From assembly GCA_977006965.1 (NCBI GenBank), contig OZ345362.1:1116001-1180000 (forward strand): DNA of 64,000 bases. Reading direction: 5' to 3'. The notes beneath the pieces are model-generated. The model searched no databases. It saw nothing but the letters and a program-made list of their open reading frames with translations, and had not been told where the DNA came from. This stretch comes from Phymatolithon calcareum (lineage: Eukaryota; Rhodophyta; Florideophyceae; Hapalidiales). Shown here one piece after another: positions 22,139 through 31,229 of this stretch; the stretch's first letter is position 1, and each line of letters starts with the position of its first letter. The position numbers and the translations under genes were made by a program.

Positions 22139-22352
22139 CAGTCAAACTCACAGCACAGACAACCTTCTTCAATTTCTCGGTAGCAGATAGCTCAGCCGCT
22201 GACATCGCAGAAACTCGTTTCTCCATAATTTTCACAATTCCGGACTCGAATTCAGGGTGATGGATGATTGCCGCCGTCGACCCCAAGCGGACTGAAAGTT
22301 GTGGGAACTCTTCATGCGCTATCGATGGCCAACATGTCACATTACTCTTCAA
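22139..22352 (-). pseudogene. hAT2 transposase C-terminal fragment
   Basis: The minus strand encodes EEFPQLSVRLGSTAAIIHHP, then ESGIVKIMEKRVSAMSAAEL, nearly identical to the hAT1 transposase. Past the nested 566-bp element the frame resumes briefly (LAERALKRRKSII) and then hits a deletion between two AGCGTTATT repeats that removes the dimerisation segment seen in hAT1. It is non-functional. Confidence 0.8.
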
Positions 22353-22561
22353 GAATACGTAGACTCAGTCGGGCGTTCACTGGGAGAGCACGGCAGCATT
22401 TTGGCCCGAAAATTATTTGGTTTATTTGAGCCAAAATCTAGTGAATAATGCTTCCAAATATATACAATAATTGTCCCAACCACGACGATCTCAATAAATA
22501 CAATAAATATTCGCGACTCAGGAATAAATTATTGGAACAATAATTTAAATAATTACAATAG

Positions 22562-22882
22562 TGTAATGCCTATGAATGGGCATTATGATGCGCACCTCAG
22601 AGAGATCTTTTCACTGCTCGTTAGCCAATCATCGTTGAGTACCTCCGGGAGATTTTTGTAGAAATAGCTCGCCAAGTTCACATAGCAGAGAGAGAGAAGG
22701 GGATAACGGAGAACACACACCCAACACTCCAACACACAACACAATAGTGGAGACACTCACTGTCTCCACGGGCACACGTTTTCGAATAAACGAACCCGCA
22801 CAGACAACTTTACTGTGCGGGGTGCCCTCTAGTGTGCCTTCGTGCACGCACTTAACGACGCACAGCCAACGCGTACGTTACA
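22562..22882 (+). repeat. 5' LTR of gypsy2
   Basis: 321 bp, TGTA...TACA. It contains a GA-rich tract, CACACACCC and CAACACACAACACAA tracts, and AATAAA near 22786. Confidence 0.95.
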
Positions 22883-22900
22883 TGGTGGATCTGCTACTCG
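22883..22900 (+). promoter_or_regulatory. Putative tRNA primer-binding site of gypsy2
   Basis: TGGTGGATCTGCTACTCG directly follows the LTR. TGG pairs with the CCA end of a tRNA, and the position is canonical. I cannot name the tRNA. Confidence 0.55.
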
Positions 22901-23042
22901 TTTTCAAACCTCGCGCATAGCTCTTGCTCTGCGTTCTCCTCGTTGCCAACTTTCCTGCTTCGCGCTTCGTCCCCAGCGCACACGCCGTCTCGATACTTGC
23001 CTCGCTGTATTCTCGCCGTTTCGTTTCATCCTGTCTCACACC

Positions 23043-24298
23043 ATGGCGACGAACAACGCGGTAGAACAAAACTACATGGCGCGACAAATTATTGTCGCCC
23101 AACAGAAACTCCACGACACCTTCGTGTATCGCCCCGATATGGACGCTTCGTACTGGATCTCGGGCGCGGCAGACCTGTGTCGTGACCTCAATGTACGCAA
23201 TCCGGTGGATATTGCTCGTCTTCTCACTGCCGAACTTCGGAACTGTCGTCCTATTCAGGATGTCGTGGAGGCGCACATCGCGTCGCACGAACCTAGCGAC
23301 GGTCCGCAACGCCTTGTTCTCCTGTTTGTCTTTTAGAATTCGCTCTCTCCAACGATCGCGTGTATACCAAACCAGCGGCGGACCTCACCAGCGCTCTTTC
23401 GCGCTACGTCAAACCTCCGACTATGGACGTAAATGAGCATTTGTCTGCCCATTTGGCCAAGGAGGAAGACTTGCTTCGCCGCCGCGACGTTCGCATTTCA
23501 TCCGACGCTCTTCACGAGGCGATGTACGGTAGTACAACTCCGGCTGGAAAACACGTTTCTGGTGCTGTCGAAGACGCAATCGTTGCTCGACTTCTCGACT
23601 CCTTACGTCCATCCGAGCCGGATTTGATCGAGCATTTGGACCGCCTCATCCTGTACTGGGGTGAGTCAAACTGGACTCTGACCGCTCTTATTGATTCCAT
23701 ACGTTCGTACGAACGCAAGATGCACTCTTTACCGGCCTCTTCGTCCTCCGCTCATGGATCTGCCCTTATCAGACACTATCAGGCAAAGACTGAAGCTCGC
23801 TCATCTCGCTCTACCGCACGAGCTTACAATTTGTACGACCCCACTACGTATCTCCGCTCTGCTCGTTCGCGTCCTGTTTCTGCCGAACTTCCGACGAAGC
23901 GGCTCCGCTCTGAACCGATTTCCGGAGACAACGACAATCCGACCCTCATTCAGTCGATTGCACAGATTTCCTCCGTTGTGGACACACTGAAAAGTATGTA
24001 TGCCGACCGAAACCCCGGCGCGGTACCGGACAAGTCCTCTAGGAAACCAAGACGCGGCCCAACCCAGCGGTCCACACACTGTTTGCGCTGCGGGAGCCCT
24101 TCTCACCACATTTCTGAATGTTCTATCGAAAACGATGACGTCGCCAAGGATATGCGGGACGCGAACACTGCCAAAAACGGTTTCAATCCGCTTCCTCGAT
24201 ATGCCGAGCACAGATCTTCGCTCGCCCATACGTGGATTCTGCGCGAGACCCGTTGGCCTAAGTCTTGGCTTCGATCGCCTCGCGATTCAAAAAACTAG
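23043..24298 (+). pseudogene. gypsy2 gag, one frameshift
   Basis: The first ATG (context ACCATGG) opens a frame ending at TAG 23334-23336. The capsid-like sequence then continues one frame back from about 23335 to 24298. The break falls in a short T run (GTCTTTTAG), so either one base has been lost or a -1 slip occurs here. Near the C-terminus is a canonical CX2CX4HX4C knuckle (CLRCGSPSHHISEC, about 24082-24123). The 3' end overlaps the pol frame by 34 nt in the -1 direction, the usual gag-pol arrangement in this superfamily. Confidence 0.85.
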
Positions 24299-27222
24299 AC
24301 TTGGCTGGCATCTCTCCCTGGCATGCCAGCCCGATCCAAGATCCATGGTCACTGTCCATCGACTCCGGCCAAATTGTTTGCGGGGTCTCCGCCTACGCTC
24401 AGCTGCAGTCGACCTCTCGTTTTACGACATCTATCAGGCTCCTCAACTCGATACATGGTTCTGTCACTGCCTTGGTTGACACTGGCGCCGAGCGCACCTG
24501 CATCTCTACAACTCTGTTCCACAAAATGCGTTCCAAAGACAAATCTCTGAGTCTCTTCGATCCCGCTCTTCGTCTCTCTGGTGCCAACGGATCTCTCCTC
24601 TCCGTCAAAGGCGCTGTTCGTTTTCCTCTTTCGCTCACACATCGTATTTCTGTCACAACAGACGTTATCGTCTGTGACAATCTCTCGCACGATGTTATCC
24701 TCGGTTTGGACGTTCTCATCAGCACCCGAGCTGTCATCAACTTACACGACCAGTCCGTGATGTTCCGCTCTCCTGACCCATCCGTTTCTCCGGAGTATGC
24801 TTACTTTGTCACTGTTCCTGTTCCGGAGACCTACCTCACTCTGTCCGATGATGTGACGATTCTTCCGCGACAACAGCACCTTGTGGTGGCACATTTCTCC
24901 TCCCCACCGCGCTCTCCCGTGGTTTTGGCCCTCCCGAACGTGACTTCCACGGCACAGTTCCACATCTGTGTCTCTAACGCCGTTTTCGACACATCTTGCG
25001 TTAATTTGCGCATTATGGTGGCAAACCCGATGGCGATTCCCGCAAAGCTCCCTAAGGGACTGCGCTTGTCCGTTGTTCACACTTTTCACGACGTCAACCT
25101 AGTACCTATCGGGACTATACGCATTTCCGAACAACAGGCTGATTTATCCTGGTCCGACATACCCTCGGATGTGTCTTTACCACCGGCATCGCTTGCACCA
25201 GACGAGGCCTCTTTCCTTTTTGACGAAAATTCGCCTACTCTCGACTACGATACTGCTCTTGATTCCAACCTGTCTGCTGATCAGGGCAATCAACTCCGTG
25301 CGGTGCTTCACTCCCACGCAGACGTTTTCGCACCGGACCCGTCCGCGCCGGAAACTATGCGCAATATCCCTCCCGTCACAATCGACACTGGACCTGCGCA
25401 ACCTATTCGCTGTCCTCCTTTCCGTCGCCATCCACTTGCACATGGACACATCGAAGAGCAAGTTCAGCACATGCTGCGACAAGGTCTTATCGAGGAAAGT
25501 CGTTCCAACTGGTCTTTCCCTGTTGTTCTGGTGTCCAAACCCAACGGCAAAATACGATTTTGCATTGATTACCGCCGCCTCAATGCAGTCACTCTTCAAG
25601 CCGCGTATCGGCTACCACGCTTGGATGACATTCTGGACTCTTTGCACGGCATGAAGTATTTCTCCACTCTTGACGCTGCTTCTGGGTTCCATCAACTGCC
25701 TTTGGCCCGCTCATCAAGGGACAAGACTGCTTTCTCCACTCGGTCCGGCCTGTATCAGTGGCGTCGATTACCTTTCGGATGGATAAATGCACCGGCTATG
25801 TTCCAACAGACCATGGACTACATTCTTCGTGGCCTCAATTACCACTGTGCTCTCATCTACTTGGATGATATAATCGTGTTTTCTTCATCGTTCAAGAATC
25901 ATCTTCGCGATTTGCGTGTTATTTTCAACCGTTTGCGCTTCTTCAAGTGTCAGCTGAACCTTCGCAAATGCAAGTTTGGCGCAGCCAATATCGAGTACCT
26001 GGGTCACGTGGTTACTCAAAACGGGGTACTTCCCAAACCGGCATTAGTCGACGCCGTCAAGAGTTTTCCGTCTCCACAACATGCCGAAAGTCCCTCTGCC
26101 GGTAAGAAGGCTGTCAAAAGCTTTGTTGCTCTCGCCAACTTTTATCGTCGATTCGTCCCTCGATTCGCTCACATCGCTGCACCTTTGGTTTCTTTAAGCC
26201 GGAAGAATTCGGAATTTGTTTGGACTCCAGAACGAGCCACTGCCTTTTCTGAACTTCAAACCCGCATTTCCCGCAGTCCTGTTCTCGCCTTTCCCCAATG
26301 GGACAAACCGTTCATTCTCTCTACCGATGCCAGCGATATTGGCGTGGGCGCTGTGTTGCAACAGCATGACGACTCTGGCGAACTCAGGCCTGTCCAGTTT
26401 CTAAGTCATGCATTCACTGACCGTGAATCTGACTGGAGCACTCCAGAGAAAGAACTTTTCTCTTTCGTCTACGCCCTCAAGAAATTTCGCGTGTATCTGT
26501 ACGGACGCCCATTCGTATGGCGCACTGACGCCTCTTCCCTTCAGTGGCTCTCCACGGCCAAATCGTTGGCTCCCAAGTTGCTTCGCTGGTCGCTCTTGGT
26601 TTCCAGCTACCGTTTTACTGTCGAACATGTGCCTGGGACGTGTAATCAAGTGGCCGACGCCTTGTCCCGGAATCCTGTTTCTTTGAGTTCCGTTTCTCCG
26701 ATTTTTACGTATCCGCTCGAGATCTTATCGGTATCGCCCTCATCTTCGAGCAGCGCTTCTCCGACTGTCGACGGCCTCTTCACTACTACAAAGCTGATCT
26801 CCGCCCAATACCGGGATCCCTATTGTAGGATGTGGCACGAGCACCTGAGCAGCACTCAAGCGCTACCGCCACTCTCCCCGCCGGAGACGCGAGCCCTGCA
26901 ACTTTGCCACGATCAACACAAGACGAAGCTACGATCTCTCTCCTCTCGTTTCATCATAGTCGAAGGTATCCTGATGCGTATCATGGACTTTACGTCCTAC
27001 TCTAAGATCCATCAAGCAGGTGATCTTCCCCGATCTCGTTCGTTCTTGCGCCCTGTCATTCCCCACTGCCTTCGGGAATATGTTCTTCAGCACTTCCATC
27101 TACCGTCTCATCGCCGCGCTTTGCGCACTGGCCTCAGCTCTTCAAAGATGTTGTCCTGTTCGTCTCCTCTTGTCACCCGTGCAATAGTCGCAACTCCAAG
27201 TCGTATCTACAAGGACTGTTGA
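24265..27222 (+). pseudogene. gypsy2 pol: protease, reverse transcriptase, RNase H, start of integrase
   Basis: 985 codons in the -1 frame relative to gag, with no ATG at its start, so expression would need frameshifting. Protease has VDTGA (~71-75). RT has FCIDYRRLN (~432), LPFGWINAP (~502) and catalytic YLDD (~532-535). RNase H has STDAS (~686), a glutamate in STPEKE (~728) and TDAS (~754). The first two zinc ligands of the integrase HHCC finger (HFHLPSH) occur here. The ligand pair CHPC lies in the other frame at 27171-27182, preceded by FAHWPQLFKDVV. The finger is therefore split by a frameshifting change near 27105-27125, probably a deletion of about 28 nt, judged from normal spacing. 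Confidence 0.9.
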
Positions 27223-28454
27223 GTTCCACTCCGGCCACCTCACCTACGCATCGCATGTCGCTGGATATCATCGGCCCTCGAACTACCACCCCGGAAGGCT
27301 ATCGCTGGATTCTGGTCATGGTTAACCATTTTACCAAATGGCTTGTTGCGGTTCCGTTACGCGACAGAACAAGCAGTACGATTATACGTGCGTTTAAGGA
27401 TCACTGGCTTTCCGAAAGCTACGCTTGCCGCCACGTCTTCGCCGACAGAGCTCCCGAATTGTGGACTCCGCAGTTTCGGCAGCTTATGTCCGACTATGGC
27501 TCGACTTTCATCCCTGGTCCGCCACATCATTCTCAAACTCAAGGGTTTGTTGAGCGTGTGAACAGGACTATTCAAGATGCTATCGCAAAGAATCTCAAGG
27601 GTAGCGAACACCTCTGGTCGCAGTTCCTCCGCCCTGTCGTTCAGGCATATCGTCACACAGTCCATACCTCTACTGGGCATACGCCGTTTTTCTTAATGCA
27701 CGGCTGGGAACCAGCTCCTCCGGCCTTGAACGCTCTCCTCCCGTCTACCCAGAAGGACCCGTCTCTTGCGGAATATGTCTCCACTCTACAGCACAACATC
27801 CAATCTGCTTGGGATGCTGCTGCTCTGCGTCTGTCCCAGTACCATTCCAAAACGGAAGCAAAGTTAAACCGGTCTCGCAAGCAGTTCACTGTTCCCATTG
27901 GATCACTCGTCTATGTTCGTCTTCCTCCGAACAAAGGGCAATCGCAAGGCTTTCAGAGTTTCAACTCCGGCCTATGGAAACTTCTCCATTTCGATTCCTC
28001 TTCCAACAATTGCACTGTGACTACAACTGCTGACGGCGTTTCACGAACTGAGGACGTCCACGCCCGCTATGTTTTCCCATTCACAGGGACGTTGAACTTC
28101 AAACCTGCTGTTGACTATGACGACGCTTCTCACCCTCATCCCTCGCCAGTATCTGCTCCGCAGCTCGCTCCGCACCCTCATCAAAAGACCCCTCGTCGTC
28201 GTGGTCGTCCACGGAAGCAAACAGGAATTCCTCTCCCGGATGCTTCTCCGCTTGTTCCGCCGACTCCTCGCCGCCGCGGTCGTCCACGGAAACGAAAATT
28301 CATCCATCCCGGGGCCGATTCTACGCTTGTTGCGCCGTCTCCGCGCCGCCGTGGTCCACCTGCCACACCCGCATCTTTTGCACGTCCTCCATCTGTTTCT
28401 TCCTCTCGCAGAAGTCGGCGCTCTCGCCAAATTCCCATGAAGCTCAGATCGTAA
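27219..28454 (+). CDS. gypsy2 integrase core with C-terminal AT-hooks (frameshifted part of pol)
   Basis: 411 codons in the frame after the break; real integrase sequence starts upstream at about 27120. Catalytic residues: Asp in SLDIIGP (~16), Asp in FADRAPE (~76), Glu in FVERVNRT (~112). A GPY-like region lies at about 225-290. Instead of a chromodomain, the tail has two perfect AT-hook cores RRRGRPRK (~327-334 and ~351-358), a third degenerate copy RRRGPP (~376-381) and a Ser/Arg-rich end. AT-hooks bind the minor groove of AT-rich DNA, so this tail could steer integration. The insertion in AT-rich hAT DNA fits but does not prove this. Confidence 0.85.
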   Translation: MSSTPATSPTHRMSLDIIGPRTTTPEGYRWILVMVNHFTKWLVAVPLRDRTSSTIIRAFKDHWLSESYACRHVFADRAPELWTPQFRQLMSDYGSTFIPGPPHHSQTQGFVERVNRTIQDAIAKNLKGSEHLWSQFLRPVVQAYRHTVHTSTGHTPFFLMHGWEPAPPALNALLPSTQKDPSLAEYVSTLQHNIQSAWDAAALRLSQYHSKTEAKLNRSRKQFTVPIGSLVYVRLPPNKGQSQGFQSFNSGLWKLLHFDSSSNNCTVTTTADGVSRTEDVHARYVFPFTGTLNFKPAVDYDDASHPHPSPVSAPQLAPHPHQKTPRRRGRPRKQTGIPLPDASPLVPPTPRRRGRPRKRKFIHPGADSTLVAPSPRRRGPPATPASFARPPSVSSSRRSRRSRQIPMKLRS

Positions 28455-28547
28455 TACATGTTATAAAGCACTCGCCTGTTTTTCGTCTTGATCATACGCT
28501 GTCTGTCTATTATCATCGCGCTCACAAAGGAAGCCACCGAGATTTTC

Positions 28548-28882
28548 GCTGTCGTCCTTTCTTCGACAGGCTCGGACTTTCGCTGTCGACATTTCTTCGA
28601 CATGGCTCCTTGTGTGCAGGAGGTCACTGAAGATTTCGCTGTCGTCATTTCTTCGACAGGCTTCGGACTTTCGCTGTCGACATTTCTTCGACATGACTTC
28701 CTGCGATTTTTCCACGCCACCACAGGTTTCGCTGTCGTTCTTTCTTCGACAGGCTGTGGACCTTCGCTGTCGACATTTCTTCGACATGGCTATATTATGC
28801 GCTTGACTGTCGCCACACATTTCGCTGTCGTTCTTTCTTCGACAGGCTGTGGACTTTCGCTGTCGACAATTCTTCGACATGA
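28548..28882 (+). repeat. Tandem array of four ~90-93 bp units, two hairpins per unit
   Basis: Units begin at 28548, 28638, 28731 and 28824 (spacing 90, 93, 93). Each contains GCTGTCG, a pyrimidine-rich loop, CGACAGG, then CGCTGTCGA, CATTTCTT and CGACATG: two short stem-loops with similar CTTTCTT/CATTTCT loops. The rest of each unit is diverged while the stems are conserved. The array lies between the convergent integrase ORF and antisense ORF. Dual termination or 3' processing, or RNA packaging, is possible; the function is inference. Confidence 0.9.
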
Positions 28883-29043
28883 CAGTCATTTTCACCGAAC
28901 AGTACACCATTCTCTCAACATGACCAACAGCAGCTAGCTGTTTTATTTCTCAACGATCACAATTCCAACATTCATGGGCTCAGCACATTTCTACTTCGGC
29001 CACAAACCTATTGTTCCGGCCGTTCTCACATTTCTCTTCTCCA

Positions 29044-30366
29044 TTACTTCGCTAAACGTTTCTTCTGGCGCCTTCTCTGGGCGCTGTTGTGCTTCCGCTT
29101 CTTGCCGACCTTGTTGTTGGGGCTTATGCATACCAACTTCCGAACAAAAATCTTGTCGATATTGTTCCCGTCTCCGACGCAACATTTCACGGCCGCTGCA
29201 CACAGTTTCAGTGGGTACTCCTCCATACTGTCGTAAACAAGCTTCTTGTCCCCATCAACACAGACAAGATGCGTTACACAATTCGACCCGAGCAGGTGGA
29301 CTACCGCGATACCGCGACAATTGTTCACAAGCCAATCCAAGCTTACATCTGCCCCACTTCTCGCCCCTTCGTACTCGATCAACCGATACGTCCGCACTTC
29401 GTACTCGACCCATTTCGCCAAATCCTTCAAGGAGCGAATGGTTTGCAATTGAGCACGATGACCAACGTCTCGTGCGACTTGCTCATTTCCTGACGCAAAA
29501 ATGGCATTCACCATGACGCTCAACATACATTCAAAGCCATTATTTCGGGCAAGAATACGCTCGCTCTGGCAGTAGTGCTTGTTCGCCGACCGCGACCTGG
29601 GCCTCCATCCTGGGCCCTCGATTACGAGCACTCTTCCCGGCCTTCCTGTACACCATTTATCGTACTTGTCAATTCGCTGATGCAATGGTGTGTTTCGGGC
29701 GATTTCAATTCGGTTTTCGCCCTTGCGCAATGGTGCCACCTCACCTTCTTTCACAATATGGATTTGGGACGTGTAGTACAGGATGAGAAACCATTCATCC
29801 GATGTCCTGGTTGCACCGTAATAACACCCCGGTTCGAGGTCAGCGTATCGCAGTTTGTTTGGAAGAGAGAGTCCTCTACCACGTTCAAGAGGATTGTAGA
29901 ATATTTTTCCGACCTCCACAATCTCACGCGAATCGCGTTCCGTGGTTCTGTTGAACTCGTCTTCGAACACAACCGCTTCGGTTAAGCCCCATCGATACGC
30001 AATCTCGCGGTTCAACTTCACTCCCGGCCGATCCTTGCACCATTTGTACACGGCGCGCCCGAAGCTTCTCTGAATGTCGGCGTCGGTCGCCGACATCTCT
30101 TGTGCATACGGTTTCTCCGAGCCTCGGTGCAACCGTCGGACCCACCAACCTGGAGAGCGTGCAGAACGGTCGCGGAAAACAATATGAGCGAAATTCCGGC
30201 CTTCCGCCTTGCCCATAATGACCCACTCCTCCCCGCTCTTGTCCGCCGTACGACGGGCCGCTTTCATCGCGACGACCCGTCGCGGAAACGCGGGTCCGGC
30301 GCTCTTCTGTGCGGTTTGCTTTGTCTTGCTCCCCGTTGGCCGGCGCACATGCTTCACCAACACCAT
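29044..30366 (-). CDS. Antisense ORF in gypsy2: putative papain-fold cysteine peptidase
   Basis: A 440-codon uninterrupted ORF from ATG, opposite to gag-pol and wholly between pol and the 3' LTR. The N-terminal ~45 residues are basic. The C-terminal half has NNGFECMLSVMVNAIF (Cys280), THLVCVDGDKKLVYDS (His366, then Asp371/Asp379) and a final CVG. The order Cys, His, Asp with these spacings and hydrophobic strands suggests a papain-like (OTU/C39-like) peptidase fold. The last 20 residues (KKRKHNSAQRRRQKKR) form a likely bipartite nuclear signal. Antisense ORFs at this place are known in some plant Ty3/gypsy elements (Grande, RIRE2, Retand), usually of unknown function. It remains open while gag and pol are broken. 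The peptidase call is inference. Confidence 0.75.
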   Translation of the reverse strand: MVLVKHVRRPTGSKTKQTAQKSAGPAFPRRVVAMKAARRTADKSGEEWVIMGKAEGRNFAHIVFRDRSARSPGWWVRRLHRGSEKPYAQEMSATDADIQRSFGRAVYKWCKDRPGVKLNREIAYRWGLTEAVVFEDEFNRTTERDSREIVEVGKIFYNPLERGRGLSLPNKLRYADLEPGCYYGATRTSDEWFLILYYTSQIHIVKEGEVAPLRKGENRIEIARNTPLHQRIDKYDKWCTGRPGRVLVIEGPGWRPRSRSANKHYCQSERILARNNGFECMLSVMVNAIFASGNEQVARDVGHRAQLQTIRSLKDLAKWVEYEVRTYRLIEYEGARSGADVSLDWLVNNCRGIAVVHLLGSNCVTHLVCVDGDKKLVYDSMEEYPLKLCAAAVKCCVGDGNNIDKIFVRKLVCISPNNKVGKKRKHNSAQRRRQKKRLAK

Positions 30367-30873
30367 TGTGGACTGTTCACAACCCGTGCTTGCGTTTCAG
30401 CTATCGTCGGAAGCAATTAAGCAACTTATCGAGATTTGCCGAAACGCGCGCAACGGGTTTCCACTTAGCGGGCGCTGCACGGCCCGCAAGGGAGCAAGCG
30501 ACGGACGCACGGAACGCGGGTTGGGATGCTCAAGGTACCGGTGCTCGTTTGGGTGCGCTGCCTCCTGTTCGACCGCGAGATCACTTGGGGGCACTAGAAA
30601 TATCCATTCTGAGTGATCTCCCGCGCATGCCACGTGTTTTTCCTGCCAGCGCTAAGTTTTCCAAATATTTTTTGGGCACTTTTGACACGTGGCAACAATT
30701 ATCAGATTTTTGTCATACACAAATAATTTGACCCGACGGACACCTGTCCTAATCCATGTATCATACCGAATTCTGAACGCTCCACCTTGACCATCCCGCG
30801 TGCCGGTCTTCTTCGCGCGCGGACGCGCTGTTGGAAACGACAAACATCCTGTCGTTCCCTCAAGGCCGGGGGG

Positions 30874-31194
30874 TGTAATGCCTATGAATGGGCATTATGA
30901 TGCGCACCTCAGAGAGATCTTTTCACTGCTCGTTAGCCAATCATCGTTGAGTACCTCCGGGAGATTTTAGTAGAAATAGCTCGCCAAGTTCACATAGCAG
31001 AGAGAGAGAAGGGGATAACGGAGAACACACACCCAACACTCCAACACACAACACAATAGTGGAGACACTCACTGTCTCCACGGGCACACGTTTTCGAATA
31101 AACGAACCCGCACAGACAACTTTACTGTGCGGGGTGCCCTCTAGTGTGCCTTCGTGCACGCACTTAACGACGCACAGCCAACGCGTACGTTACA
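30874..31194 (+). repeat. 3' LTR of gypsy2
   Basis: 321 bp, one difference from the 5' LTR as read. It is preceded by AAGGCCGGGGGG, the presumed plus-strand priming tract, and followed by ATAG. Confidence 0.95.
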
Positions 31195-31229
31195 ATAGCA
31201 GTTATTTTTTCCAATGCTTTGTCACCGAT

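Larger units (their letters stand above)
22558..31198 (+). mobile_element. Ty3/gypsy-type LTR retrotransposon gypsy2 with antisense ORF
   Basis: The element is 22562-31194, flanked by ATAG on both sides (4-bp duplication). The 321-bp LTRs differ at a single position as read (T versus A near 22659/30971). The order is LTR, TGG-initiated primer-binding site, gag, pol, a 3' region with a tandem hairpin array, an antisense 440-aa ORF, a GGCCGGGGGG tract and the LTR. Gag has one frameshift, and pol is broken within the integrase zinc finger. It is recent but probably not autonomous as sequenced. It lies within hAT2 close to one hAT terminus. Confidence 0.95.
21231..31229 (-). mobile_element. hAT2: internally deleted hAT transposon with nested insertions
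   Basis: The element is 21239-31221. The termini are CAAAGCATTGGAA-type inverted repeats as in hAT1. The flanks ACACCGAT (21231-21238) and TCACCGAT (31222-31229) agree in seven of eight positions, an 8-bp hAT duplication. The non-nested parts (about 21239-21572, 22139-22561 and 31195-31221) are colinear with hAT1 in reverse. The transposase core is missing: the 5' non-coding part joins the C-terminal part at a shared GAAGAGTTCCC. It carries a 566-bp inverted-repeat element and all of gypsy2. It is a non-autonomous derivative. Confidence 0.85.

Noticed and set aside
23325-23340. Programmed -1 frameshift site within gag
   Set aside because: The T run is short with no clear heptamer or downstream structure, and a second lesion exists in pol, so a mutation is more likely. 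The overlap of gag and pol at 24265-24298 is the expected place for programmed shifting.
28097-28440. Arg-rich frames on both strands over the integrase tail
   Set aside because: They are shadow frames of the AT-hook and proline-rich coding sequence. The RGRPRK motifs appear only in the integrase frame.
28548-28882. CRISPR array
   Set aside because: The regular 90-93 bp period with repeats and spacers is superficially similar. However, each unit has two hairpins, the inter-stem parts are related rather than unique, it lies inside a eukaryotic retrotransposon and there are no cas genes.
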